NCBI GenBank assembly: GCA_047974855.1
Contig: JBKECT010000023.1
Location: forward strand, 1 to 39,607
Length of the DNA stretch: 39,607 bases
Source of the DNA: CAYNRG01 sp047974855
GTDB taxonomy: Bacteria > Bacillota_I > Bacilli_A > Erysipelotrichales > Erysipelotrichaceae
Reading direction: 5' to 3'
The position numbers and the translations under genes were made by a program. Shown one piece after another: positions 23,763 through 31,550 of the stretch (positions are counted from its first letter, which is position 1; each line of letters begins with the position of its first letter). The notes beneath the pieces were generated by a model that saw only the letters and a program-made list of their open reading frames with translations, had not been told where the DNA came from and ran no database searches.

Positions 23763-24550
23763 AAGTTAGTTACTCTATTGTTCAAGAGCGTCGCAATAAC
23801 ATTATGTTATTAATTCAAAAACTTGGAGAAGCCAGTGTTGACTTACTAGCTAAAGAATTTGATATTTCTGAAATAACCGCGCGTAGAGATTTACAGTATT
23901 GGGAAGATCGTGGCGCCATTGTTCGCTATCATGGTGGAGCAAAACTGATCCAAAGCATGGTCTCACACGATAATATCAATTTCACTAATGATCGTTATAA
24001 GCGAGCAATCGCAAAATATGCAGCCCAATTCATCAATGATGGTGATACTATTTTTATCAACACCTCCTCCACAGCCCTTTTGGTAATCCAGTACATTATC
24101 CATAAGCGTGTTACTGTTATTACAAATAATGCCCGTGCCGTTGCGGTAAAACATGATCCATTAGTATCTATTTTATTAACCGGAGGAGAGTTACGATTTC
24201 CTAAAGAGGCGATGGTCGGTGAATTTGCACTCAACAACATCAACCGTGTTATCGCTAATAAATGCTTTATCGGGTGTAGTGGAATTCACTCCATCTCTGG
24301 AATTACTACAGCTATTCAAAATGAGGTATCCATTAATGAAACTATGATTTCTCGAACTAATGGATCTGTCTTTATTCTTGCTGATCACACTAAAATCGGA
24401 ACGCAGCACAATTTCACCTCAGGAAACTTAAGTCAAGTTGATTGTCTTGTTACCGACATTAATGCAGACAGCGAAGAACTTGAAAAATTCAAAGAGCTTG
24501 GCATTAAGGAAACCGTTCAATTAAGTCCACTCCCATTAAGTTTTGAATAA
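23759..24550 (+). CDS. DeoR/GlpR family regulator, likely of the ula operon
   Basis: A 263-residue sugar-phosphate-responsive repressor. The N-terminal HTH_DeoR (about 8-62) has ERRNNIMLLIQKLGEASVDL, FDISEITARRDLQYWEDRGA and VRYHGGAKL, the DeoR signature. The C-terminal DeoRC sensor (about 75-240) has DGDTIFINTSSTAL, TNNARAV, LTGGELR, MVGEFA and ILADHTKIG. The start overlaps the preceding stop (ATGA), with GCGAGGA upstream. Divergent orientation to ulaG makes it the candidate UlaR; the E. coli UlaR that senses ascorbate-6-phosphate belongs to the same family. Confidence 0.88.
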   Translation: MKVSYSIVQERRNNIMLLIQKLGEASVDLLAKEFDISEITARRDLQYWEDRGAIVRYHGGAKLIQSMVSHDNINFTNDRYKRAIAKYAAQFINDGDTIFINTSSTALLVIQYIIHKRVTVITNNARAVAVKHDPLVSILLTGGELRFPKEAMVGEFALNNINRVIANKCFIGCSGIHSISGITTAIQNEVSINETMISRTNGSVFILADHTKIGTQHNFTSGNLSQVDCLVTDINADSEELEKFKELGIKETVQLSPLPLSFE

Positions 24551-24578
24551 AAAGATAGTTTGTAATAGCTATCTTTTT
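24549..24578 (+). terminator. Terminator of the DeoR operon
   Basis: AAAAAGATAG (24549-24558) and CTATCTTTTT (24569-24578) pair perfectly across a 10-base loop. Confidence 0.8.
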
Positions 24579-24600
24579 AATTTACTATAGTAATTATCAA

Positions 24601-24626
24601 ATAAAAAGATAAGGTTTCCCTTATCT
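24601..24626 (-). terminator. Terminator of the sugar ABC ATPase gene
   Basis: On the minus strand AGATAAGG and CCTTATCT (24607-24626) form a perfect stem that includes the stop codon, followed by TTTTTAT. Confidence 0.8.
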
Positions 24627-25727
24627 AATTGCTTCTTCAGTTTCTAAATCAAACATATGCAATGCACTATGATCTAAATACAATTCCACATCATCTCCAA
24701 CACGAGCTTTTGTATTAGGATTTACTCTTGCACTCATGTTAGCCGAGTTGCAGTTGAAATATAAATAAACCTCAGCACCAACTAACTCATACACGTTCAC
24801 ATGAACCTTAATTGTATCTTTGTATTCTTTTAATGAATATTCTTTATCATGTAGATTTTCAGGGCGAATTCCCATCATGATTTTTTTACCTACATAGCCT
24901 TTATTTTTTAATAGCTCCGCTTTTTCTGATGTTAGGTGAAGCGCATTATTATCAAATACTAAATACACGCCATCAAATTGTTCAATTACATTACAGACTA
25001 CAAAATTCATTTGTGGTGATCCAATAAATCCCGCCACAAAAAGATTGTTCGGTTTATCATATAAATTTTTAGGTGTATCGACTTGTTGTATCAATCCATC
25101 TTTCATAACCACTATTCTTGTTCCCAATGTCATCGCCTCTGTTTGATCATGAGTTACATAGACAATGGTTGTTTGCAAGCGTTGGTGAAGTTGGGAAATT
25201 TCCGAACGCATTTGCACCCGTAGTTTTGCATCCAAGTTACTCAATGGTTCATCCATCAAAAATACTTTTGGATTTCTAACAATGGCACGTCCCATCGCTA
25301 CCCTTTGTCTTTGTCCTCCAGATAACGCTTTTGGTTTTCGATCCAGCAATTTTTCTAAATCCAATATTTTTGCTGCTTCTTCTACTTTTTTCTTAATCTC
25401 ATCTTTTGGCACTTTTCTAAGTTTTAGTCCGAATGCCATATTTTCAAATACAGTCATGTGTGGATACAGGGCATAGTTTTGAAATACCATCGCAATATCT
25501 CTATCCTTAGGTTCAACATCATTAACCCGTCTACCATCAATTGATAAATCTCCTGATGTTATTTCTTCTAGACCCGCAATCATTCTAAGCGTAGTTGATT
25601 TGCCGCATCCAGAAGGACCTACAAATATTATAAATTCTCTATCTTGAATCTCTAGGTTAAAATCTTTTACAGCCTCTACTCCATTATCATATCGTTTGCC
25701 AATATTTTCTAATTTTACATTTGCCAT
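24621..25727 (-). CDS. Carbohydrate ABC transporter ATPase (MsmK/UgpC family), stand-alone
   Basis: A 368-residue CUT1-type ATPase. Walker A GPSGCGKSTT starts at residue 37. The Q-loop is in VFQNYALYPHMTVFENM, the signature is LSGGQRQRVAMGRA, Walker B is VFLMDEPLSNLDAKLR and the switch His is in VTHDQTEAM. The C-terminal 130 residues form the TOBE/MalK regulatory domain. AGGAGACGAAAA precedes the ATG. No permease or binding protein is nearby and it has its own promoter and terminator. As with MsmK in streptococci, it probably energises several sugar ABC importers encoded elsewhere. Confidence 0.9.
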   Translation of the reverse strand: MANVKLENIGKRYDNGVEAVKDFNLEIQDREFIIFVGPSGCGKSTTLRMIAGLEEITSGDLSIDGRRVNDVEPKDRDIAMVFQNYALYPHMTVFENMAFGLKLRKVPKDEIKKKVEEAAKILDLEKLLDRKPKALSGGQRQRVAMGRAIVRNPKVFLMDEPLSNLDAKLRVQMRSEISQLHQRLQTTIVYVTHDQTEAMTLGTRIVVMKDGLIQQVDTPKNLYDKPNNLFVAGFIGSPQMNFVVCNVIEQFDGVYLVFDNNALHLTSEKAELLKNKGYVGKKIMMGIRPENLHDKEYSLKEYKDTIKVHVNVYELVGAEVYLYFNCNSANMSARVNPNTKARVGDDVELYLDHSALHMFDLETEEAIR

Positions 25728-25746
25728 TTTTCGTCTCCTTTATGTC

Positions 25747-25774
25747 ATTATCTTATCAGATTAACTCTTTTCAA
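25747..25774 (-). promoter_or_regulatory. Promoter of the sugar ABC ATPase
   Basis: TTGAAA (25769-25774), 16 bases, then GATAAT (25747-25752) on the minus strand, 20 bases before the start codon. Confidence 0.6.
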
Positions 25775-25793
25775 TCTATCCATAAAATAGCCA

Positions 25794-25812
25794 AAAAAGT
25801 TCAGCACTTTTT
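25794..25812 (-). terminator. AT-rich terminator-like hairpin after the PucR-type gene
   Basis: AAAAAGT and ACTTTTT form a 7-base stem with a 5-base loop, ending in a T run on the minus strand. Confidence 0.5.
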
Positions 25813-25820
25813 GTGTAGTT

Positions 25821-26780
25821 TTACTTTACAAGTCGATAAATCATCAAGTATAGCTTTAACTTTAGTGCCTCATCAAATTTTCTAATATCCAACCCTGACC
25901 ATTTTTGATACTTGTCTAACCGATAAATCAGTGTGTTCCGATGAAGGTATAAATCCTGCGCTGTTTTTGCTATATTTAAATCATTCGCAAAGAAAACACA
26001 AATGGTACCCATGTCATCTTGACTATCCAATTGACTAAAATCAATTCCTGACTCTTCTATTATCTGCATCATTCTTTCCTGTGATAACTCTGATACTACT
26101 TGTTCAACTCCTAAACTTTTGCGTGCCATAACACTCAGTGCTGGAAAAAAATCATCACGCAGTGTCACCATTTTTTTTGCTTTTTCAAAGCTAGCATTTG
26201 CTTGTGCAATTGAAGTTATTTCTTCTACATAGCTAACTGCACTCAGCATTAATTCACTATGGATGATTTGAATTAGCCTTTCTGCGCTCTGCTCTATTTC
26301 CTCTTCTTCATTTTTATCAACAATCAACACAAAGTATGACTCAAGTTTATACACTCTTCCTTCTATCACTTCTTTCAATATCTCTTCGAATTCTTCCCCA
26401 CTTTTGCTTACCTTTAAAAGGATAAATCCCTTGCCCTTACTCCAGTCTAATTTTTTATCTAGCTCCTTTAGTTCTTCATCTGACAACTCTCCCAAAAAAG
26501 CTAAACGAATTGTTTCTTCTACTCGCTCATCATAGCTCTGCAGCACTTCTTTACACGCAATAGCCACTAAAATTAAACTTTGTTTATCAATTTTATTTTC
26601 AGCAATCAAATAAAAAGTATCCTCTTCAACTTCAATAGAAACCATTTCTTTTTTATGATTATACTGATTTTTCTTATCCAATGTTGTTGTAAGACAATCT
26701 TTTTGGAAGTCATATAATGAAAAATCACATTGTAATTGCAATTTGTACTGCTCAAGCAATTGTTGAATTCTGCTCATCAT
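25821..26780 (-). CDS. PucR/CdaR-type regulator
   Basis: A 319-residue protein with a C-terminal helix-turn-helix of the PucR/CdaR group (HTH_30): AKTAQDLYLHRNTLIYRLDKYQ followed by FDEALKLKLYLMIYRL. The N-terminal 260 residues are acidic and helical/mixed, with no domain I can name confidently. GGGGGAAGTG precedes adjacent ATGs at 26780 and 26777; I take the first. A longer TTG reading overlaps the Shine-Dalgarno. The ABC ATPase gene follows after 93 bases with its own promoter, so a regulatory link is possible but unproven. Family members respond to sugar acids, purine derivatives or amino acids. Confidence 0.8.
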   Translation of the reverse strand: MMSRIQQLLEQYKLQLQCDFSLYDFQKDCLTTTLDKKNQYNHKKEMVSIEVEEDTFYLIAENKIDKQSLILVAIACKEVLQSYDERVEETIRLAFLGELSDEELKELDKKLDWSKGKGFILLKVSKSGEEFEEILKEVIEGRVYKLESYFVLIVDKNEEEEIEQSAERLIQIIHSELMLSAVSYVEEITSIAQANASFEKAKKMVTLRDDFFPALSVMARKSLGVEQVVSELSQERMMQIIEESGIDFSQLDSQDDMGTICVFFANDLNIAKTAQDLYLHRNTLIYRLDKYQKWSGLDIRKFDEALKLKLYLMIYRLVK

Positions 26781-26848
26781 CACTTCCCCCTTTTTTATAT
26801 TATAGCACAACTTACACCATGAAAAATTTTTGATTTATCAAGAAAAAC

Positions 26849-26876
26849 TTAATTTTAAAATTATCTATGATATAAT
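26849..26876 (+). promoter_or_regulatory. Promoter of the nucleotidyltransferase gene
   Basis: TTAATT (26849-26854), 16 bases, then TATAAT (26871-26876). GGAGG follows before the ATG at 26901. Confidence 0.6.
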
Positions 26877-26900
26877 GAAAAGTATAAGTGGAGGAATAAA

Positions 26901-27809
26901 ATGAAAAAACCAGTTTTAGTTATTTTAGCAGCCGGAATGGGAAGCCGTTATGGTGGTTTAAAACAAATTGATACCGTAGGAAGTAACGGGGAATCTATTA
27001 TTGACTTCTCTATTTACGACGCGCATGAAGCCGGATTTGAAAAGGTAGTCTTAATTATTCGTGAAGAACATGAAACAGTATTTAGGGCTAATCTTACCGA
27101 CAAGGTATCTCAACTAATGGAAGTAGAATTTGCTTACCAAGATATGAATGATTTGCCACAAGGATTCACTGCTCCTGAAGGTAGAGAAAAACCTTGGGGA
27201 ACAACACACGCTTTACTGGCATGTAAAAACCTTGATGCACCATTCGCTATTTGTAATGCTGATGATTACTATGGCAAAGATGCCTTCCGTGTTATCTATG
27301 ACTTCTTATCTCATCAAGTTAGCGATGATAATTATGGTATGGTTGGTTACGAATGCAACAAGACTCTGACCGATCACGGCACCGTCTCTCGTGGAGTTTG
27401 CCAAGTTGCAGATGGTTATTTAACCGATATTGTAGAAATTCAAAAAATCGCAAGACAAGATGGTCATGCCGTATTTGAAGAAGATGGCACTTGGAAACCA
27501 CTTCCAGAAGATGCTTTAGTGTCCATGAACTTCTGGGGTTTTACACCAAAAATATTTGATGATTGTCGTGAACTTTTCAAAAATTTCCTTTCTAAATCAG
27601 TTGCAGATAATCCATTAAAGGCAGAGTATGTAATCCCTACTTCAGTTGGGGAACTGATTAAGCAAAAGAAATGTAAAGTTAACGTCTTAAGTAGTAAAGA
27701 TAAATGGTTTGGTGTTACTTACCAAGAAGATAAACCTTTCGTTGTTAGTGAACTACAAAAACTAAAAGATGATGGTACCTATCCATTTGATTTATGGAAA
27801 CAAAATTAA
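26901..27809 (+). CDS. Sugar-phosphate nucleotidyltransferase family protein
   Basis: A 302-residue NTP_transferase-fold enzyme. The N-terminal ILAAGMGSRYGGLKQ is the nucleotide-binding loop with a variant of the G-x-G-T-R-x-x-P-x-T-K motif, and AICNADDYYGKDAF is the metal-binding Asp region. YGMVGYECNKTLTDHGTVSRG and EYVIPTSVGELI are later sugar-binding-type blocks. It probably couples an NTP to a sugar or polyol phosphate. It is not a canonical GalU or RmlA, because the loop lacks the usual T-R-x-x-P-x-T-K, so the exact substrate is open. GGAGGAATAAA precedes the ATG. Monocistronic between its promoter and a bidirectional terminator. Confidence 0.8.
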   Translation: MKKPVLVILAAGMGSRYGGLKQIDTVGSNGESIIDFSIYDAHEAGFEKVVLIIREEHETVFRANLTDKVSQLMEVEFAYQDMNDLPQGFTAPEGREKPWGTTHALLACKNLDAPFAICNADDYYGKDAFRVIYDFLSHQVSDDNYGMVGYECNKTLTDHGTVSRGVCQVADGYLTDIVEIQKIARQDGHAVFEEDGTWKPLPEDALVSMNFWGFTPKIFDDCRELFKNFLSKSVADNPLKAEYVIPTSVGELIKQKKCKVNVLSSKDKWFGVTYQEDKPFVVSELQKLKDDGTYPFDLWKQN

Positions 27810-27820
27810 TCACACCACAA

Positions 27821-27856
27821 AAAAAACAGCTAATTTCATATTTCTAGCTGTTTTTT
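27821..27856. terminator. Bidirectional terminator
   Basis: AAAAAACAGCTA (27821-27832) pairs perfectly with TAGCTGTTTTTT (27845-27856), serving the nucleotidyltransferase gene and the convergent aminotransferase gene. Confidence 0.88.
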
Positions 27857-29016
27857 AATTTTTTAAGAAATTTTTCAATCCGGTGTAGTGCTTCTTTAAT
27901 TTCATCAATACTGTACGCATACGATATTCTGATGTATCCTTCTCCACATTGTCCAAATGCAGTACCTGGTACTACCGCTACTTTTTCTTCCTTTAATAGT
28001 CTTTCACAAAATTCTTCTGAGGAGAGTCCTGTTGACTGAATGCTTGGAAATACATAAAATGCTCCATCTGGGAGATGGCAACTAAATCCTAGACGTTTTA
28101 GTCCATTAACGATAAAATTTCTTCGTTGCTCAAATGATGAACGATGAATTTCACAATCCCTATCTCCATTTTTTAATGCTTCAATTCCTGCATATTGAGA
28201 AATTGTTGAGGCACACATTACTGCATACTCATGAATGTCATTCATTGCCTTGATAAAAATAGAATTCGCCAACAAATATCCCAGTCTCCACCCTGTCATG
28301 GAGTACGCTTTTGAAAATCCATTGAGAATAATGACCTGATCTTTAATTGATTCAAATTGTGCAAGCGTACATGGCTCCTCGACATAAGATAGCTCTGCAT
28401 AAATTTCATCACTAAGCACTAATATTCCCTTCTCTTTAATAATAGGAACTAGTGGTTCATAGTCCTGAAATGTCATTACTCCACCTGTTGGATTACTTGG
28501 AAAATTTAAGAATAATAATTTTGTTTTATCTGTAATTGCTTTTTCAAGTTGTTCCTTTGTTAGTTTGAACTTGTTTTCTTCTCGAAGTTCTATCACCTTA
28601 ACAACCCCACCTGCAAGAAGAACACACGGCTCATACGCAACGTACCCTGGTTGTAGAATGATAACTTCATCACCTGGATTAAGTAGTGCTCTCATAACTA
28701 GGTCAATCCCCTCAGATGCGCCTGTTGTCACTAAGCACTCATTTTGCCATGAATACCCCACTGAAAAGCGACGTTGATAATAATGGCATATTTCTTTTCT
28801 AAGCTCTGGCAATCCAGTACTGGCTGTATAGTAAGTCTTTCCCATGTTGATTGTATGGATTGCTTCTTCCCTAACATGCCATGGTGTTGGAAAATCAGGC
28901 TCTCCTACACCCAGTGATACTACCCCCTCCATTTGTTGAGCTAAATCAAAAAACTTTCTTATTCCAGATGGTGGTATTTCTTTTGCTTTTTGGCTTATGT
29001 ATTTTTCAAAACTCAT
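27844..29016 (-). CDS. Class I/II PLP aminotransferase (PatA/AspC-like)
   Basis: A 390-residue fold-type I aminotransferase. The PLP Schiff-base lysine is Lys236 in LNGFSKAYSMTGWRLGY, FPSNPTGG (172-179) is the cofactor Asn block, LSDEIYAEL carries the Asp/Tyr pair, and a carboxylate-binding Arg is in GYIRISYAY. Length is normal. The ATG overlaps the stop of the Lrp-type gene upstream (ATGA), so regulator and enzyme are made together. Bacillus PatA-type enzymes in this group act on aromatic, lysine-pathway or alanine-type substrates; the substrate here is unresolved. Confidence 0.9.
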   Translation of the reverse strand: MSFEKYISQKAKEIPPSGIRKFFDLAQQMEGVVSLGVGEPDFPTPWHVREEAIHTINMGKTYYTASTGLPELRKEICHYYQRRFSVGYSWQNECLVTTGASEGIDLVMRALLNPGDEVIILQPGYVAYEPCVLLAGGVVKVIELREENKFKLTKEQLEKAITDKTKLLFLNFPSNPTGGVMTFQDYEPLVPIIKEKGILVLSDEIYAELSYVEEPCTLAQFESIKDQVIILNGFSKAYSMTGWRLGYLLANSIFIKAMNDIHEYAVMCASTISQYAGIEALKNGDRDCEIHRSSFEQRRNFIVNGLKRLGFSCHLPDGAFYVFPSIQSTGLSSEEFCERLLKEEKVAVVPGTAFGQCGEGYIRISYAYSIDEIKEALHRIEKFLKKLKNS

Positions 29017-29501
29017 GGTGTCACCAATAATCTTTCATTTTTTTCTTCTGTTTCTGTCAGATGAACGCCCTCTAGTTTATAGGCTCTTAACACAAAACAT
29101 GTCACAGTGTGTTCTACACCTTCAATAGGTGCTAACTTTTGTCCTACAAAGTCCGCTACTTCACGCATCGTTCTTCCGTTAATAGTCACTAAAAATTCAC
29201 TCTTCCCACTGACCAAATAAACACTAGATACCTCTGGGAACCGTGCCAGTGCTTGCGCCACCTTGTCATACCCCAAATCACGCTCAGGTTTTGCGCCAAC
29301 TTCAATAATCGCTGTGCAATGATCACGATTAGTTTTATCCCAATGAATAACAGTATGGTATCCACAAATTATTTTTTCTTTTTCCAATCGCTCCTTACTT
29401 TTTATAACTTCTTCTTCACTCTCATTCAGTATATCCGCTAAGTCTACAGTCGAAATTCTTGGATCTGCTTTTAATGCATCTAATAGTTTTAAGTCATCCA
29501 T
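29013..29501 (-). CDS. Lrp/AsnC family regulator
   Basis: A 162-residue regulator with an N-terminal winged HTH (about 1-50: LLDALKADPRISTVDLADIL) and a C-terminal RAM/AsnC ligand domain (about 65-145: AIIEVGAKPERD, VYLVSGKSEFLVTI). GAGG eight bases upstream favours the ATG at 29501 over the one two codons earlier, which is too close to that site. Its stop overlaps the aminotransferase start, a pairing common in Firmicutes, so it likely controls this operon in response to an amino acid. Confidence 0.87.
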   Translation of the reverse strand: MDDLKLLDALKADPRISTVDLADILNESEEEVIKSKERLEKEKIICGYHTVIHWDKTNRDHCTAIIEVGAKPERDLGYDKVAQALARFPEVSSVYLVSGKSEFLVTINGRTMREVADFVGQKLAPIEGVEHTVTCFVLRAYKLEGVHLTETEEKNERLLVTP

Positions 29502-29629
29502 AATCATATCCTCACTTTTTATTATTTTATCACTTTATCATCTTTTTTAAAAGATATCATTTATTTCTTTCTTTTAATCAATTAAGTGCTACAATAAAAT
29601 TAAGAGATTGCATAAATAGGAGGATTTTT

Positions 29630-29977
29630 ATGAAAATTAAAGAAGTTGCAACCCAATTTGAAGTCACCGCACACACTTTGCGCTATTATGAAAAGCTTGG
29701 TATTTTAGATCCTGTTGAGAAAGATAGCAGTGGCATTCGCGATTACTCTGAACAAGACTTGGAAAGAATTCACTTCATCAAGTGCATGAAAGCGACCGGA
29801 ATGAGCATGGAACACATTAAAAACTACATTGAGCTCTTCAATGCTGGTGACAAAACTAAAAAAGTCCGTCATAAAATTCTTTTAGACCAACGCATAGAAT
29901 TATTACAGAAAAGGAGTGAATTAGAAGAGAGTTTAGCTTTTTTAGAGAAAAAAATTCAGTTTTACGAGCAAAATTGA
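29630..29977 (+). CDS. MerR family regulator (AdhR/NmlR-like)
   Basis: A 115-residue regulator. The N-terminal winged helix KIKEVATQFEVTAHTLRYYE, with RDYSEQDLERIHFIKCMKATG, is the MerR signature. The C-terminal half is a dimerising coiled coil (RIELLQKRSELEESLAFLEKKIQ). The only cysteine is Cys64 (IKCMKATG), at the position used for carbonyl or thiol sensing in the AdhR/NmlR group. AGGAGG precedes the ATG. It lies 77 bases before an aldo/keto reductase gene whose promoter carries a MerR-type dyad, so it probably activates that operon under electrophile stress. Confidence 0.88.
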   Translation: MKIKEVATQFEVTAHTLRYYEKLGILDPVEKDSSGIRDYSEQDLERIHFIKCMKATGMSMEHIKNYIELFNAGDKTKKVRHKILLDQRIELLQKRSELEESLAFLEKKIQFYEQN

Positions 29978-29996
29978 GCCTTTGGTTCTTTTTTTC
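29974..29996 (+). terminator. Weak terminator after the MerR gene
   Basis: GAGCC-TTT-GGTTC, with one G-U pair, is followed by a T-rich run. It lies directly against the next promoter. Confidence 0.4.
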
Positions 29997-30027
29997 TTGA
30001 CTTAGACTTAACTCTAAGTGTTACCGT
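29997..30027 (+). promoter_or_regulatory. MerR-type promoter with 19-bp spacer and dyad
   Basis: TTGACT (29997-30002) and TACCGT (30022-30027) are 19 bases apart. The spacer holds ACTTAGACTT/AACTCTAAGT (30000-30019), a dyad matching at 9 of 10 positions per arm. An overlong spacer with a centred dyad is the hallmark of MerR-activated promoters. Confidence 0.85.
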
Positions 30028-30054
30028 AGTGGTATAGAAGAAAGGATGGTTTTT

Positions 30055-31038
30055 ATGAAATACAAAAAATTAGGAAACACAGGTTTAGATGTCTCTTCAA
30101 TCTGTCTTGGTTGTATGGGTTTTGGAGATAAATCTGGTATTCATTCTTGGGTTTTAGAAGAGAATGAATCAAGGAAAGTAATCAAGCATGCACTTGACTC
30201 TGGAATTAATTTCTTTGATACAGCAAACGCTTATTCAGCAGGGATCAGTGAAAAAATTTTAGGGCGTGCCTTAAAAGACTTTGCCAATCGTGAAGATATT
30301 GTTGTTGCATCCAAAGTTTTCTTCAATCGTGGTGATGCAGAGGGACCAAATCGAATGGGCTTATCTCGAAAAGTCATTTTAAGTGAAATTGATAAAACAT
30401 TAAAAAATTTAGATTTAGAATATCTTGACCTTTACATTATCCACCGTTGGGACTATGGTACACCGATTGAGGAAGTTATGAAAACGTTACACGATCTTGT
30501 TCAATCTGGTAAAGTACGCTATATTGGTGCATCTGCAATGTATGGATGGCAATTTCAAAAAGCTCAAAATATAGCTGAAAAAAATGGATGGACCAAATTT
30601 ATTTCCATGCAAAATCACTACAACATGATTTATCGTGAAGATGAAAGAGAACTTATTCCTTATTGTAAAGATAGCGGGGTTTCTCTTACTCCATACAGTC
30701 CATTGGCTGCCGGCCGTCTAACAAGAGATTGGAACGCTGAAACAGATCGTTATAAAAGTGATGTTGTCGCTAGATCAAAATACGATAGTACCGAAGAACA
30801 GGATCGTGAAATCGTTCGTAGAGTTGCAGAAGTAGCCGATAAAAAAGGATTGAAACCGGTTCATATTGCTTTGGCTTGGCTGCTAGCTAAAGATTATGTT
30901 GCCGCTCCAATTGTTGGTGCAACTAAACTATCTCATATTGATGATGCCGTTGCTGCTTTAGATGTTGAATTATCAGCTGAAGAAATTAAATACTTGGAAG
31001 AACCTTACGTTCCGCATAAAATTGTAGGTGCTCTATAA
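30055..31038 (+). CDS. Aldo/keto reductase
   Basis: A 327-residue NADPH-dependent reductase of the AKR superfamily (YajO/Kv-beta-like). Catalytic tetrad: Asp and Tyr in FFDTANAYSAGISE, Lys in VVASKVF and His in YIIHRWD. SMQNHYNMIYREDERELIPY and TPYSPLAAGRL are family blocks, and WLLAKDYVAAPIVGATK binds the cofactor phosphate. The ATG at 30055 follows AAAGGA well; an ATG three codons earlier is too close to that site. It is controlled by the MerR-type promoter and coupled to the next gene (TAATG overlap). Likely role: detoxification of reactive carbonyls. Confidence 0.92.
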   Translation: MKYKKLGNTGLDVSSICLGCMGFGDKSGIHSWVLEENESRKVIKHALDSGINFFDTANAYSAGISEKILGRALKDFANREDIVVASKVFFNRGDAEGPNRMGLSRKVILSEIDKTLKNLDLEYLDLYIIHRWDYGTPIEEVMKTLHDLVQSGKVRYIGASAMYGWQFQKAQNIAEKNGWTKFISMQNHYNMIYREDERELIPYCKDSGVSLTPYSPLAAGRLTRDWNAETDRYKSDVVARSKYDSTEEQDREIVRRVAEVADKKGLKPVHIALAWLLAKDYVAAPIVGATKLSHIDDAVAALDVELSAEEIKYLEEPYVPHKIVGAL

Positions 31039-31517
31039 TGGCAAAAACTCTAATTGCATACTTTTCTTTCAGTAACAACACCAAGCAAGTGGCTCAAATG
31101 CTTCAAGAAATTCTAGATGCTGATTTATTTCGCATTGAGCAAACCCATACTTATCCAGATGATTATAATCGTTTGATTGATGTCGCAGCACAAGAAAAAC
31201 GTAACAATGATCGTCCTGCTCTGACTCAAACATTGGATAATCTTGATGATGTAGATACTATTTTTATTCTTTATCCTAATTGGTGGGCTACAGCTCCTAT
31301 GCCAGTTTTTACTTTCCTTGAAAGTTATAACTTTAACCAAAAGAAAATATACCCGTTATGTACTCATGAGGGAAGTGGACTTGGAACCAGTGTAGCTGAT
31401 ATCAAAAAGATAGCTCCTGAGGCAATTGTTAATTCTGGCCTAGCATTACGAGGATCACGTGTTGCCACAGAGAAAGGGTCTTTAGCCAAGTGGGCTTTGC
31501 AATCTAAATCATTATAA
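31038..31517 (+). CDS. Flavodoxin-like FMN protein
   Basis: A 159-residue flavodoxin-fold protein. The N-terminal phosphate loop reads YFSFSNNTKQVA, a variant of S/T-x-T-G-N-T, followed by LYPNWWATAPMPVFTFLE and PLCTHEGSGLGTS at the isoalloxazine contacts. The ATG shares a base with the stop of the aldo/keto reductase gene, so the two form one coupled operon under the MerR-type promoter. Probably an electron donor or quinone/carbonyl reductase in the same stress response. Confidence 0.88.
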   Translation: MAKTLIAYFSFSNNTKQVAQMLQEILDADLFRIEQTHTYPDDYNRLIDVAAQEKRNNDRPALTQTLDNLDDVDTIFILYPNWWATAPMPVFTFLESYNFNQKKIYPLCTHEGSGLGTSVADIKKIAPEAIVNSGLALRGSRVATEKGSLAKWALQSKSL

Positions 31518-31518
31518 A

Positions 31519-31550
31519 AAAACACACTCTAATTCTAGAGTGTGTTTTCA
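31519..31550. terminator. Bidirectional terminator
   Basis: AAAACACACTCTA (31519-31531) and TAGAGTGTGTTTT (31536-31548) pair perfectly, between the convergent flavodoxin and ABC ATPase genes. Confidence 0.88.
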
